In this document: positions 32,356-44,313 of the stretch, piece by piece | Layout of the letters: every line of letters starts with the position of its first letter | Position numbering within the stretch: the first letter of the stretch is position 1 | DNA from: Mixophyes australis | Taxonomy: Eukaryota; Chordata; Amphibia; Anura; Limnodynastidae | DNA length: 64,000 bases | NCBI GenBank assembly: GCA_036250195.1 | Contig: JAVHZZ010000011.1 | Coordinates: 53,258,811 to 53,322,810 of the forward strand | Direction: 5' to 3' | Program-made: the position numbers and the translations under genes | Notes under the pieces: model-generated | What the model saw: the letters and a program-made list of their open reading frames with translations, nothing else | Told to the model about the DNA's origin: nothing | Databases searched by the model: none

Positions 32356-34403
32356 TAATGATCAGTGATCAGCAGTTTATAAGTTCCACATTCACTATAT
32401 AATTAAAAGTGCTCTGTTCATTATCATACACCAGTCATACCAACACCACCAAGTGTATTTTATTTACTGCCTTATATCTACTTATGCATGCTTCCCAACT
32501 ATAGAATTTTATTAATATTTACTTTCCCTTTTTCCTGATCTATAAGCACATAAACAATATAAGATCAGTAACACCCTCCCCTTTAACAGCACAGAGAAAC
32601 AATAGACTAACCCCACCATCGGCTTCCATACAAATAGATGTCGTGAAATTTCCTATGAACACAGACCCTTGAGAAAGCTCACAGGATAAAATGCAATGGG
32701 CCACATTTTTTTTTATAATTCTAAGCTTCCGTACATGAAAACATAATGCGCTCCAATGTGGAATGCATTGCTTGTTTGAGACCAAACATTGCAGTGTCAA
32801 GACGCCGCATAGATTAGCCGCACTAAGTAAAGTGCGCTGTTACCAGATATAGAAAGACTTGTGATTTGATTTGTGCATGGTAGCCACCGATATGTATAAC
32901 AGTTTGGTACAGATAAGAATTACAAGAATTGAATAGGAGTTAGGAACTTAAGAACTGCTGTATAACTGTCTTATAGATATGCTATTTTATTAATTCCTTT
33001 GTATGTAGTGTATTATTTGTATCAAGTTTATCAATTGTACTAAGTGCTCCCAGTTGACTAAGTTTATCTGCAATACCCATAATGAATATTGGCACTATTT
33101 TCATTTTAATTGAATGTTATTGGATGTATTTATAATTTAGCCTGCAGTCAACCTTCTATTGTATTTTAAGTCTCTAATTTTAGATAGTGTTTTTCTAGCA
33201 TCCATGTTTTCTGTGAGATTTAAATTTTTTTCAATAAAGAAGTTGTTTAGACTCACATGTACCTTAATACATTGTTCCAACTTGGTCATTAGTTATACAC
33301 CATCTCTCCCCTATCTCTGCATATAAATAAAAAAAATCACGGTCCTTCCATAAAGGGACATACCCTCTACCTCGAAAGCAAGACACAGATGTAAGTATGA
33401 TCCATTTATCTTTTATAATATAAACAAAAGATAAACAACTAATGCATGATCTTTTCATTGTGGAGATTAATTTGAAGACACCATACCTCACGAAAATCAT
33501 TTAACAAACCTGATGCCCGCGATCTATAAAACAAGGACACAATTTCAATCTTTTCTCCTCATTTGAATTATCTATGCAATGACTTGTAGGATAAGGACAT
33601 ATTTTCATCTCCATTCTGTTTGGAACTATCTGCATAAATCTCTGGTAATAAACACATTTAACATTAAACCACAAAAAAGGACATGAAAACGTAAAGCAAA
33701 ACCTGGACACCTCAAATCCCTTCGCAGATACCAAAGACATTGAACCTCTCTCTCTTCCTTGAAACTGGCAAAATCAGAACATTACATTAGCATAAAAGTT
33801 CCAAACTAATTACTTGTCTTGATATATATTATAAATATGGATGTTAAAGCAATTGCTTAAAGATTACCCAGTATTCTGTATTCATAATTTTACATTTGAA
33901 TTTAATGCATAATCTTAGTTATATCTTAAATTTACTCAATTATATACAGATTTCCATTTAACTCACCTTCATATATTGTTTTAATCCCTTCCATGATTTT
34001 GTGACGTAGAAGGGGCTTTTGATGATCCAGACTACCTGCATTCCTTACTGGTTTTAAAACTGCTTCACATTGCACATTTTAACCTCCAAAATGGCAGAAA
34101 TATCCAGTGGTTTGGAGGAAAAGAATACAAATCGCTATTTATATTCAGCAATGTGGTTTCAAACCCCTAAATCTCACGTCATTTAGCCCAAACCACATGC
34201 ATTTTTGGTAAATGGCCATTAGAAAATGTAAAGAAAAAAAAATCTTCCTTCCCTTCATTAATATACCATTCAACTTGGCATTGAACCCAGTCCTCTAGGG
34301 AGGTTTTTTTGGGCCTTCGCACCCAAGGATGTCAGACAAGTAGTAATGAGCCCCTCCTGCTACTCCTGGCCGGTTGGGACCAGGAAAAAAAAAAGTTGTC
34401 CCC
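32356..34403. other. Unassigned AT-rich stretch
   Basis: About 2 kb without recognisable genes or repeats. Short minus frames at 32540-32800, 33264-33500 and 33501-33740 have no family resemblance. Confidence 0.35.
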
Positions 34404-34632
34404 TAGAGTAATCGAATAACGAATTGGGCCCCTGTGATTATTAACTACTTTAAATGTGTCCCTTTGATCATTATTTAATTTATTTGTGTTCCTGTGATTA
34501 TCGAATTAAATAGTACCCCCAAAATTATTAAATATAAGCATCGCTTGATTATTATCTAATTAAGGAATGCCCCCTTTGGAAATAAATAAAGAAATTGTGC
34601 TCCCTTTAGTATTGCATAATTAAATATTTTGG
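34404..34632. repeat. Degenerate ~30-bp AT-rich tandem repeat
   Basis: About eight diverged units, each roughly a GATTATTA-like start, a run of A and T, and a TGTGCCCCT-like end. Clear instances are GGGCCCCTGTGATTATTAAC, TGTGTCCCTTTGATCATTAT, TGTTCCTGTGATTATCGAAT and GCCCCCTTTGGAAATAAATA. Confidence 0.65.
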
Positions 34633-35404
34633 TTAAGCCTGCCTACTTAATAGATGGACATTCAATTAGAAGTAGTTTCTCACTCCATGTTTTTTCAGGA
34701 GGATTTTCTAATGGGTTTTTCATCAGTTGGCAAGACTGCAAATACATCTCACTCTTTGTATTCTTATCTTGGTAAAAGTCCACAAAGTGATTTGCAATAT
34801 TGCACTTTTGAAAATGGTGCCCTTCCTTCAGTTTTCTATCAGTTCGCTCTTTAATACATCTGCGTTTTTCAAAAATTGCCAAAAACAGGCGCTTTTCAAA
34901 AAGTGCAGCTTGATTCATATTCCCCTTGAAATTCAGACAATGGGCCTGATATAATAAGACATGCAAAACAATTTATTTTTTTTAAACGCACAAAAATTGG
35001 TCGTACGCACATCTGTATTTAACAAGATGTGGATGTAAAGATATGTCTGTTGGGTCTCGGTCCATTCTGCTCTAACAGACAATACACTTCAGGATACATC
35101 CAATACATATGTGGAATACAAAGTGACAAACAAATGCACAGGAAAAAGAAATCAAATAATGTCACTTTTTGATAGTTATAAAAGACAAAACATTTAAAAA
35201 TAAACAAAAGGTTTTTTTTCTTTTATTCTTCAATAAAATACAATTATTAGGTTGTTATTAATGTCTACTGTGCATAAAATTAATTTTTATAGTTGCTCCT
35301 GATTTCAAACACATGTTCTAGCTTCAACTAAATAAAGCATAAAACAAAACTCCACCTCTAAATTGATGTGGCCTAATTCTCAATATCAGTATACAGAATG
35401 GTGT
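34633..35404. other. Unassigned stretch
   Basis: The minus frame 34643-34966 (107 codons) has no recognisable domain. It overlaps two plus frames of similar size and is not accepted as a gene. Confidence 0.35.
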
Positions 35405-36135
35405 TATTCATTCTCTCATCATCTCCCATCTTGACTGCTGCAACCTCCTGCTATCTGGCATTCCCGACACCCATATATCCAAACTTCAATCCATTCTACA
35501 TGCTGCTGCAAGACTGACCTTCCTCTCTCACCACTCCACATTGCTGTACCATCTTGCAAATCCTTACACTGGCTCCTGGTGTCCTCCAGATTCCAATTCA
35601 TATTACTCACCCCTACCTACAAAGCCCTCAACAAGACGACCCCTTCATACATCTCAAATCTCTTATCAAAATACTCTCCTTTCCACCCACTTAGATCTAC
35701 CTTTGACCTGCGCCTTGTCTTGTCTCTGGTAACCACCTCTCACTTGCGTCAACAAGACTTTTCCCGTGCTGCTCCCCACTTATGCAATTCCCTACCATGC
35801 CCAATCAGGATTTCTCACAGCCTTTGAATCTTTAGACGTTCTCTAAAAAAACATTTATTTTTTAAAGCTTACCTTACCCCGATGATACTATTCACACTAA
35901 TACACCATCAGCACTGTCCCAATCTCCACTCAAAGCCACACCCGCTTTTCATGTTTCATCTGTACCCTCTTCCACTTAGAATGTAAGTTCTCTAATGAGC
36001 AGGGTCCTACCCTTTTTTTCATGTCTGCATTTATTTTGTCTGCCTTGTATGTCCTTATTTTATGTATGTCCTGTTTTCCCTAGTATACAGCTCTGAGGAA
36101 CACTATGGCGCCTTACAAATCTACGGTAATAATAA
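35405..36135 (+). mobile_element. L2-like LINE, 5'-truncated second copy
   Basis: The plus strand begins in the reverse transcriptase C-terminus: SHLDCCNLLLSGIPDTHISK (frame before 35540) and the HWLL-type block are broken between frames; the frame 35579-35827 includes TYKALNKTTPSYISNL and QDFSRAAPHLCNSLPC, equivalents of the blocks in the copy at 24000. The 3' tail has AGAATGTAAGTTCTCTAATG, AGCAGGGTCCTAC, ATGGCGCCTTACAAATCTAC and a TAATAATAATAAT run. At least two frame changes. Confidence 0.85.
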
Positions 36136-36593
36136 TAATACAGAATGCCGCTGGCCAAAATGCAGATATTGCAGTCACCCAATTACATAGAATATAAAGA
36201 AAGAAAGATATAGTCATGCCAAAATATACTGAAATAAAAATAAACTTAAACAGAAGCGAGCACAGAAAATATAAATATTTATTTATAATCCCACATATAA
36301 AATATAGCATTAAAATGCTCTCATTCAATATAAATAATGGAATCTAAATGTAATTGCAGCTGCATGAACATAGATATACACAAGTAAATAATAATCAAAG
36401 TCAATCAATAGTATTGTTATATGAATTGTAATGCGAACTGAAAAAGTGATCATCGCTCTTTCGGGTCTTTAGCCTTGGTATGAGCCACAATACACAAATC
36501 CCAAAAGGGTATGCCCATCCAAAGTAGTTTATGTCCATTAGTAATTAATGCTCCTCAAAGGAAATCCAGACCAATAAGGATTCTGTTAGGCCT
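36136..36593. other. Unassigned stretch
   Basis: No recognised feature. Confidence 0.3.
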
Positions 36594-37200
36594 GCAGTAC
36601 CTATGTGTTACCAGAGGTGCAGCTGTTTTGACTTTGGACATATTCTCCTCAACTGCAGGAGTTAACTTCCATCCCTGCACCTGTCATACTGCTTTATTTA
36701 CCAGGCCCAAACCTTGTACATTGCTGGTTATTAATTTGTTGCTGTCTTTATCCTTTGTTGTTTCCTGTCTGCTTCCAGTGTATGCTCTTGTGCATCCCTG
36801 GCTCTACACGCTACCACCGTTCCTGCATTTTCCAAGCATCAGTTCTCAGCAATTACCTTTGTCTTGCGTCATCCGCATTGTAAGTGTCCTTCGTTCCTGC
36901 ATTATCTGTTATCAAGTTATCCTAGTTCAGAGACTCTTCCTTTCTACCTAGCCACGCCCAGTTTGTGTTTCATTGTGTTCTGCAATTTCTGGATAGTGTT
37001 TTATTTTATCTTACTATATCTGAGCTGAGTTCTGTTTATGTCCTGCTACTCTTGGATTCTGTTTTGTTTTGTCTCATTCCTTCTGCACCCTCAGAACTCC
37101 TCAATTTTTGCAGCTAGTGTTATCTCTTAAAATAAAACCATCTCTTCAACAAGTACTGACTCATTTTAGCTATCATTGCAAACACCTAGTTATCATAACA
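36594..37200 (+). mobile_element. Solo LTR (607 bp)
   Basis: Starts TGTTAGGCCTGCAGTACC and ends TTATCATAACA, with AAAATAAAACCATC as polyadenylation signal about 70 bp before the end. The flanks GATTC (left) and GTTCC (right) agree at three of five positions, so a decayed target duplication is possible. No coding follows. The start resembles the LTRs near 28407 and 43246. Confidence 0.7.
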
Positions 37201-37616
37201 GTTCCTAGTAGGAAAGCCAAATAAGGGGAAAATGATCTCCAAACTATATTGTGCATAAGCACATGCTCCTTGCATACCTTTAGCCTTAGAATGAGGCAGA
37301 TGATAACAGTTCAGATAGTAGTGATTAAATGATAAATACCACTCAGAAGTAATAGTTACATGATAAGGTAAGTCAGGTAAGTCTGGTTCTCTGTATGTTG
37401 AATATATACGAGCCGCATGAAATTAGAGTGGTGAGAAGCAGAGTCATGATCCTGAGGTAAGTAATTGTATGTCGGTCAAGAGTCTCAGTTATCCGGCAAA
37501 GAGGACAGCTCTACAGTATTCAGCAAGTAAGTCTGGTAGTTTGCATTGTAGCTGTATGAGAGCCACAACAGTGAGAGCAGATCCGTTTTTAATACAGAGA
37601 ACAATCATATATTCTT
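37201..37616. other. Possible Penelope-like flank, otherwise unassigned
   Basis: Two diverged stretches starting AAGTCTGGT (about 37378 and 37527) resemble each other, with GAGCC and GTGAGA(A)GCAG in common. They lie directly before a hammerhead-like motif. Confidence 0.35.
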
Positions 37617-37652
37617 GACGCGTTTCTCCGTCTATACTGATAGTTTTATCAG
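37617..37652 (-). ncRNA. Hammerhead-ribozyme-like motif 2
   Basis: The minus strand reads CTGATAA, a stem CTAT and ATAG around CAGT, ACGGA, and GAAACGCGTC. The GAAAC-GCGTC part is complete; the CTGATGA core has one G-to-A change that should abolish activity. The pattern is that of Penelope-associated hammerheads. Confidence 0.5.
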
Positions 37653-40060
37653 ATGGAGTTATTAAGCTGGCACTTTCTGCTCGTTTTTAAAAAGTCCAAA
37701 AAAATCATATTGGTGCTTTCATTAGTCCAAATCTGTTCTAATTAGAAAGGGATACTACTGTATACAAAGTCAGAGCGGTAATACATGCCAATAAAAACAA
37801 TTATATTTCATATGCAGTCTTTTATTATATTTGTAAAAAAGTGTAACGCAAATAATAAATACATTTGTATGATACAAAGTTTAAATGTATTTATTTTCTT
37901 TTAGATCTGGTATGTCACAGATTTAACATATATGGTAAGCAAAGAAATACCTGAAAGGTTATATACTCTGTCCTAGATAAATCAAAGATTACAATATGTG
38001 GAATTAGATACATAAAATCTAAAATCTATAAAGGTATCTTTTTCAACTAGATGGTGTGCAAGGTTGACAATACAGTATACAATAAAAGAAATCGACAGAA
38101 AAGAGACAGTTAATATGTTTTATTGTATTAGTAACAGTCTTAGACCTTAATAATATTTTTTATTTAAAGATAATAGTAGTAAGAATCTTATAGAGCGCTG
38201 TTATTCATTTTTCAAAAGCTACAGTCCAAGAATTAAAGTTTAACTAAAGTGGCCATAGAAAATCCCCATGTTATAAATAAAACCAGTGCGGCTAAGAGTT
38301 CACATTCCATTGAGAGCTAGTTATAACTATTTTAGCGTTGTATAATTGAGTTTTTTGCTTTGTCAACCAATGATCGTTTGGATCTATAACAGTTGAAGAC
38401 CCCTGGATGTAGGTGAGCAATATATTGAGTGAATAAGGGATCGTGACTGTTGACTTTACAACCTGTCAACATTTACAATGTTGACATTTTAGCCCTGTCT
38501 ACCTAATGAACATCTATCTATCTAGCTATCTAGCTAACTAGCTATATAGCTGTTGCCTATTCCCCGCGCCTTTTCGCTCCTGAAATTTTAAGCTGTAGTT
38601 AGGGCCTTTTGTGCTCGAACATGAATAGGAAATTGTTATGTTCTTAGACATATGGTTTGTTTCAGAGCGATTTAATGCAAAATATGGCACATATCAGCTT
38701 TTACGTGCCTTAATGAATCAGGCCCAATGTGTTTATAGGTGGTGTTGTTTTTTGTTTAATACAGGCTCTAACTAGGAGTTTCCAAGAGGCTTTTCTCTAT
38801 CTCAAAACCACAGAACTGTTGTGAATCAAGTTTTGGGGGCAATCTCCAATACTCAGTAGGAACCCACCCCCCTCTTCCAAGTGCACTCCTGGCAGATTAT
38901 AAAAGGGGCATTTGAAGTGATAGCCTGAAGCCTAACACCATAATGGGACACATAGTTTCTATTTTAGTCACACTGGTATAAGCAGAATATTAAATAGAAA
39001 TAAATTTAGTTTTGGATGAGGTGCTCTATTTTTAAACTATTTTAAAATTCTTCAAATACAGGGCTTGATATTTATTAAATTACATGGGAGGAATCGGCTG
39101 TGGGGTATGTAGACTACTGATTGGATTTTTATTTACAATTTAATTATGTTTTTTGTTAATTTGTTTGTATGTTCAGAGCAATGTGCTGAATCTTTTAGTA
39201 TATTCACAAAAAAGCTGTTGCAGAGCATACATAAATATGAATTCACTGATACTGACATATGTTTATTAATAAAGATACTTAATTAAAATACAGCAGTTTT
39301 TTTCAATATAGCATTATTTGAATTTAAAATCAGAAGTGACATAAAAGGTGGCAGGAGAAATTTATTATAAAATACAATAAAATCGTATTATTTCTGTCTA
39401 CTGCCTACTGCCAATACAGTCAAGTTTAAAATGCATTTTATAAAACAAGTTAATACCTGTCAGTTACTATCATATATATCCTCCCTTTTCTCTTCTAGCA
39501 CTGTATTTTATTTTGTTTGTCACCAAGCTTGTATCTGTTCTGTTAACAAAGACAAAGACACGCGTTACAATACCACACACAGCTCAGCTTTCTTTGAAGC
39601 TACTACCAATCTCAGCATGTCTCAGGGAGACAGCATATCTGATCTGGATTTCATGTAAAGTCTTCAGGGTATTAGATTTTAATTGACGCTGGGTATTTTG
39701 CAACGCTGTATGAAATCTTGTCTCATTGCCAGGTTACTTTAAGTGCTTTTTAATGAATCAATTGCATTTTGATGATCCCGCACACACAGCTCGGTATTAC
39801 TTCCCAATCAGTGAAAACATTCACTGTTTAACTCCTTATGGATCATGGACAGGAACAGGTATTCAGTTGTTCCCAAATATTTTGGTGTTGTTATATAGTT
39901 GTCAACATTATAGCACATTATTATTTTTGTGAAACACCAATGCTAAAATATTGAAACAAAACTTGAATCATAAATAAATAAATGAATGTTAGAATATGTA
40001 CATTAATTATAGTGAGTTTGTTTGATTTACTCTCCACATATATAGTTCTGGAGAATGCCT
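37653..40060. other. Unassigned AT-rich stretch
   Basis: About 2.4 kb without recognised genes. It includes a CTAT/CTAG microsatellite-like run at 38513-38551 and a fragment of the TTAATGAATCAGGCCC MITE end at about 38710. A splice-acceptor-like TTTCTCTTCTAG precedes a short frame near 39500, which I do not accept as an exon. Confidence 0.35.
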
Positions 40061-40081
40061 CTCCATAATAAGTGTTTCCTT

Positions 40082-40150
40082 ACATACACCAGTCAGGTGG
40101 GGTTCTCTGTATTGGCCCGAGGGAATGACTCCTACCTAACTGGTGTATGT
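40082..40150. repeat. Stem-loop with 17-bp arms
   Basis: ACATACACCAGTCAGGT (40082-40098) pairs with ACCTAACTGGTGTATGT (40134-40150) with one mismatch across a 35-nt loop. Weaker pairing extends outward (AAGTGTT with AACACTT). Confidence 0.8.
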
Positions 40151-41034
40151 GTGAGATGGAGAACACTTTTAAGAGAAGGAAAACACATAGTGGAAGCATG
40201 ATATAGTCTCTTTTCCTCTTTTAAACTGAAAGTTTGCAACATGGGGCTCATGTAAAAACATTACATTTTCCATACAGAACATGTGTAGTGAAAAGGAGCA
40301 CATTTCAATATGCATACTTTATCTTGCCATTGCGCCTCCACTAGTACAGTGGCGGAATGAGGGATGGAAGGGATGGGCTGGCATTGCCCAACTGCAGTAG
40401 GCTCCTTACTACCTATGCAGAGGTGGAAGCAGAAGCAATATGCTTCTTAGGAAGCATATCCATTGTGGCTGCTTCCTTCATCGTTCAAGATCCTTGGTGA
40501 AGATTGTCAAAAACATTGATTTGGAAGTTACTGCAAGGGGTTACACAGGGTTTTAGCACTCAAATATGCTCTCAACTTTCACAGAGATTACATATCTAGC
40601 TGAAACACACCCCAAAGCAGGTCTCTCACATCCATACACACCTAATTTCTGTCACCATCTATTGTATTAGGGCAATAGAACAGCAAAATACTATCCTATA
40701 AATGAACACACTGGCACACATTATAGTTCTTATTAGCAAAAGGGCATTCACATCATATCCAAGTGCTCACAGCATACCGTAGCATGCAAAAGGTTAATAT
40801 AGTCAAGCAATCAAAAGGTTAACACTGTCAAGCAATATTTTATATTGGCTTTATATTGGCTTACGGGTTGTTAGAGCATCAAGAACAAACTTCTAACATT
40901 TTAGATTTAATATATAAAGGTACAGTGCATGGTATTTCATTAACAAAAAAACATATAATAAAAGAACATACTAATAAATTCAATACAGCTACAAAAGAAA
41001 GGGCTAAAAATACTGGGATATAACACCTACATAA
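40151..41034. other. Unassigned stretch
   Basis: No recognised feature. Confidence 0.3.
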
Positions 41035-41190
41035 ATTACGTGGTCAAATATATGTGGACACCTGAACATCACATCTTTTTGTGCTTGTTAAACATCTCCC
41101 TCCAAAATCTTGGGCATTAATATGGAATTGTTCCCCTTTGCTGCTATAACAATTTCCACTTTTCTGCACTATACCAGTACCCTTTTGTTA
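41035..41190 (-). mobile_element. Tc1-like transposon end fragment
   Basis: TATATGTGGACACCTGAACA, followed by TTGGGCATTAATATGGAATT and TTTGCTGCTATAACA, is the terminal and subterminal sequence of a common vertebrate Tc1-like family. Transposase coding is absent and the copy is cut at the start of the gypsy fragment near 41200. Confidence 0.7.
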
Positions 41191-41207
41191 AATAGGGTAG
41201 TCAGATA

Positions 41208-42430
41208 TTAACTACTGGCCAGATTCTCCACTAGCTTGTCTACCCATGACATTGAATATGTGTCAAACTTAGACACCTTATTCAAATTCTTAAAATCATT
41301 ACAGAAGTGAATGGCCCCGAAGGCAGCCCTTCTTGCCTCAGATATTCTATATGGCCGCTGGCTAACTATAACTCCTGGTGGGGTGACAATGTCATGTTCA
41401 ATTATTTTGCTGTGCCCTGGAATAGCCGAAAAAATGTCCATATTCCGAGTTCGAGCTACCATTTCTAAGGCTTGTCTTCTGTCGGTGTCAGGGAAGACTC
41501 TACAGGGACTATTCAGTCCTCGGTTTTTACTGCTGACAAAGATAATGTTGGGGTTTCCTCCACCCACAGCTTTAACAAGTTTACATGATAGACTTGCTCT
41601 TTTCGCCATCTACCAAGCTGCTGCATTCGGTAATTTACTTGCCCTATGGGTTCTATTGCCTCATATGGGCCTTGCCAATGTGCATACAGCTTGCTTTCCT
41701 GAGTTGGTAATAGGACGAGCTCGACAACTTTCCAGCTGTCCGGGCCATATTTTCGACAGCGTAATACCAGTCAATAGCTGGTGCAAGCTCCTCAAACGAC
41801 TGAGGGGGGATCTGTAGAACCCATCTCTGTAACTCCCGACTTGCAATGGTCGATAACCAGGATTTCTAACATTCTGACTGATGTATTGCGGTCGAGCTCC
41901 ACCAACTTTTTGCTAACTTTGCTAGGTCTGCCAGCTGTGCACAGGTTGCAAATTCCGGTCTAAACCACCCGTCATGGAATTGTTGCGCCTTCTTGGGCCC
42001 TGTCACCCCTATCCATGCCAATATCGCAGCTTTTAATTGCTGAAGGTCCGCTGCCTGGTCCTCCGGCACATCCGGCACATCCATATAGACCGGCTGAGCT
42101 TCCTCTGTCAAATAAGGAGCTAGTTTCTCTACCCAATCAACTGCTGGCCACTTAATACAGGTTGTCCTCCTTTAAAACAATAAAAGTGCCTCATCGTCAT
42201 CAGAGAAAGTAATTTATTGCCAGACAGTGGGTTTGTGCTCACTTAGTCTGAGATGACTGAGCTCCGCCTGCAACAGTCTGTTTCTTTCCACCTGAGCCTC
42301 AGCGATGGCTAGCATTTGGCCCTGCTGGACCTGCTGTGTAGCAGTCACATTAGTTAAAGCTCAGAGGATTTCCTTCATCTTGCTATCTGATCTGATGGCA
42401 TAGCAAAACTGCGCCTCCCTTAGCATACAC
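41208..42430 (-). pseudogene. Gypsy-type retrotransposon fragment, gag to RT
   Basis: Minus-strand coding of a gypsy lineage different from gypsy-1. The frame 41866-42111 reads EEAQPVYMDVPDVPEDQAAD and LKAAILAWIGVTG, a gag region with SCAN-like helices. The frame 41208-41609 contains IEHDIVTPPGVIVSQRPYRI, SEARRAAF, then FCNDFKNLNKVSKFDTYSM, the start of reverse transcriptase. Between EARR and FCNDF about 30 residues (the block containing the W-S-x-P and K-x-D-G motifs) are deleted. The intervening protease part is out of frame. Reverse transcriptase palm, RNase H and integrase are missing; the fragment ends at the Tc1-like piece. Confidence 0.8.
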
Positions 42431-43019
42431 TGACAAGCAAAAGAGAAAAAAAACCAACAACAAACAAAAAAACACTTTTTTGTTTAAATGTCAGCTTTTT
42501 CTTAAGCAATATTGTCTTTACTAGCAGCAACTGCTACATTTTACATCCTGAGAAGGAACAAACATATGCAACAGAGGGGAAAATAACACACAAAAAACTT
42601 TTTTTTTTTTGGGGAAATCCCACTTAGCTTTGCTGTCTGGATGGCTGGGTGGACAGCCTGTGCTATTGGCTGTCCTTTCAGATCCCACTTCTGCCACCAC
42701 TTTAGAGAAATCACCAAATGCACACTGTGTGCTCCAGGCTTCTTAATCAGTAGCTGTTTTATTTCCAGCATAAAACAGCGCAGCATAAACATAAAAATTT
42801 CATGGCTTTCTGACACACTAGTTTAGCCCACAATTCCTTATTATTGTCCAGCCACCAATGTCCAGCCACTAATCAGCATCAGAAGCCCCACCTACCTGTG
42901 TGTCTGCGTGCTGTGGGAAAGACTAAGTGGTAAATTAACACTGTTTGCAGCCTGTATGCAAATTCTCTGGGATTTTACCTCTCCCTATGCAGGAGAGGTG
43001 TGGCAAATAACCCTCCTTG
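42431..43019 (-). mobile_element. Leader and putative 5' LTR of the gypsy fragment
   Basis: On the minus strand TGGTGGCAGAAGTGGGATC (42680-42700 region) looks like a primer binding site, equal in its first nine bases to the site at 11544. Upstream of it (42705-43015) is a possible LTR with GGAAATAAAACAGC as polyadenylation signal near 42760. A leader of about 250 bp separates primer site and gag. LTR borders are uncertain. Confidence 0.45.

Positions 43020-43021
<2 letters not shown>

Positions 43022-43052
<31 letters not shown>
43022..43052. repeat. TA microsatellite
   Basis: About 30 bp of AT dinucleotides. Confidence 0.97.
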
Positions 43053-43059
<7 letters not shown>

Positions 43060-43443
43060 AATAAATATACTGGAGTTCAGCAGCTGTCACTAAGTACTGA
43101 TGACCATCCCAATTTGGCACAAGCTACAAAAACATATGTGACTGTTCTACTGTCAGGATATGCCTCGCGTCTTCTGCAGCATTACCTCCAGAGGCTGTTT
43201 CATCTCAGCAGCTCCTGCCTTTGGGACTATTTTGGACTTTATTGTTTATGATACCCTGCAGTACCTGTGAACCACCAGAGGTGCTGCAGTTTGCCTTTTC
43301 CCACTACCAGAGGTTAACTGGCATATCTAGTTAGTAATCCGCACCTGCTTGTCTCATATATATGCATACATTGCCGGCCTCTCCCTATTCCCTTTGCTGG
43401 TCATTTATGTTTCTGTGCCTGTTATGCTTGTTGACCCTTAGAC

Positions 43444-43972
43444 TAGTGCCTTGCTTTTAAGAGAAAATTCTTAACCACCGCACTAGGTATTCACATATCC
43501 ACTATTGCATCAATTATGTGAATATCTTATGACTGGAGTGGTGCACCTAAGACATATATGACAATTCAAGTTAAGAGACAAAAAAGATAGGGAAGAACAC
43601 GTCAAATAAGGGCACTCTGTAATGATCATACATTGATTAAAATATACCTTTTATTAATTAAGTTTAAAATATTTAAAATATTATATATTTTAAACTTAAT
43701 TAATAAAAGGTATATTTTAATCAATGTATGATCATCACAGAGTGCCCTTATTAGACATGTTCTTCCCTATCTTTTTTGTCTCTTAACATGTAGTTATTAT
43801 TATTATTATTCATTTTTATTTATAGGGCGCCACAAAGTATCCGTAGCGCCGTACAAGGACAAACAATGGCACAGTACAAGGTGAAACAGCACAGTACAAG
43901 TAACAGTAAGCACTATAACTCTGGGGGCTCAGGCACAGCATGAAAGAGAGGGAGGGGTAGTGCCTTGCTTTT
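43444..43972. mobile_element. Composite insertion with 15-bp target duplication
   Basis: TAGTGCCTTGCTTTT occurs at 43444-43458 and 43958-43972, exactly flanking 499 bp. The insert contains a long palindrome (43571-43786) next to an L2-type tail on the minus strand (43795-43957, TTATTATTATTATTCATTTT then TATTTATAGGGCGCC). The duplication length fits LINE insertion; the palindrome was probably carried in or inserted into the tail afterwards. Confidence 0.85.
43571..43786. mobile_element. Foldback element with ~100-bp arms
   Basis: Arms read TTAAGAGACAAAAAAGATAG on the left and CTATCTTTTTTGTCTCTTAA on the right. Inside they continue GGGCACTCTGT and ACAGAGTGCCC, and TTTTATTAATTAAGTTTAAA and its complement. 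Only a few mismatches break the approximately 100-bp pairing, and the loop is a few bases. Confidence 0.92.
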
Positions 43973-44100
43973 CTCTGTTCCTGTGGAAATCCTTGCTTAG
44001 CCAGTTCCTGCTTCTCTGTGAGCATTTACCACTCACCTGTATTTTGTCTCCTGGGGGAAAACCTGATATCTGCATCATACCTGTTATTCTGCAATACCTG

Positions 44101-44313
44101 GAAGGGTTTCCTCCCACACTCCAAAAATATAATAGTATGTTAATTGGCTGCTATCAAAATTGACCTAAGTCTCTCTCTGTCTGTAGGTGTGTATGTTAGG
44201 GAATTTAGACTGTAAGCTTTAATGGGGCAGGGACTGATGTGAATGGGTTCTCTTTACAGCGCTGCAGAATCAGTGGCGCCATAAATGGTGATGATGATGA
44301 TGATGATGATGAA
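44101..44313 (+). mobile_element. SINE, 3' part
   Basis: GGTTTCCTCCCACACTCCAA, TTAATTGGCTGCTA, TTTAGACTGTAAGCTTTAAT, GGGGCAGGGACTGATGTGAA and TGGCGCCATAAATGG are followed by seven GAT repeats. It is the tail half of the tRNA-headed SINE family whose heads are at 46480 and 46679; the CCTCCCACACTCC core is shared with fish and shark HE1/DANA-type SINEs. Confidence 0.85.

Noticed and set aside
34643..34966. 107-codon minus-strand frame as a host gene
   Set aside because: Two plus-strand frames overlap it, composition is that of the surrounding AT-rich DNA, and no motif is seen.
39431..39658. Possible exon after a pyrimidine-rich acceptor
   Set aside because: The frame has no recognisable domain, and one acceptor-like signal in AT-rich sequence is expected by chance.
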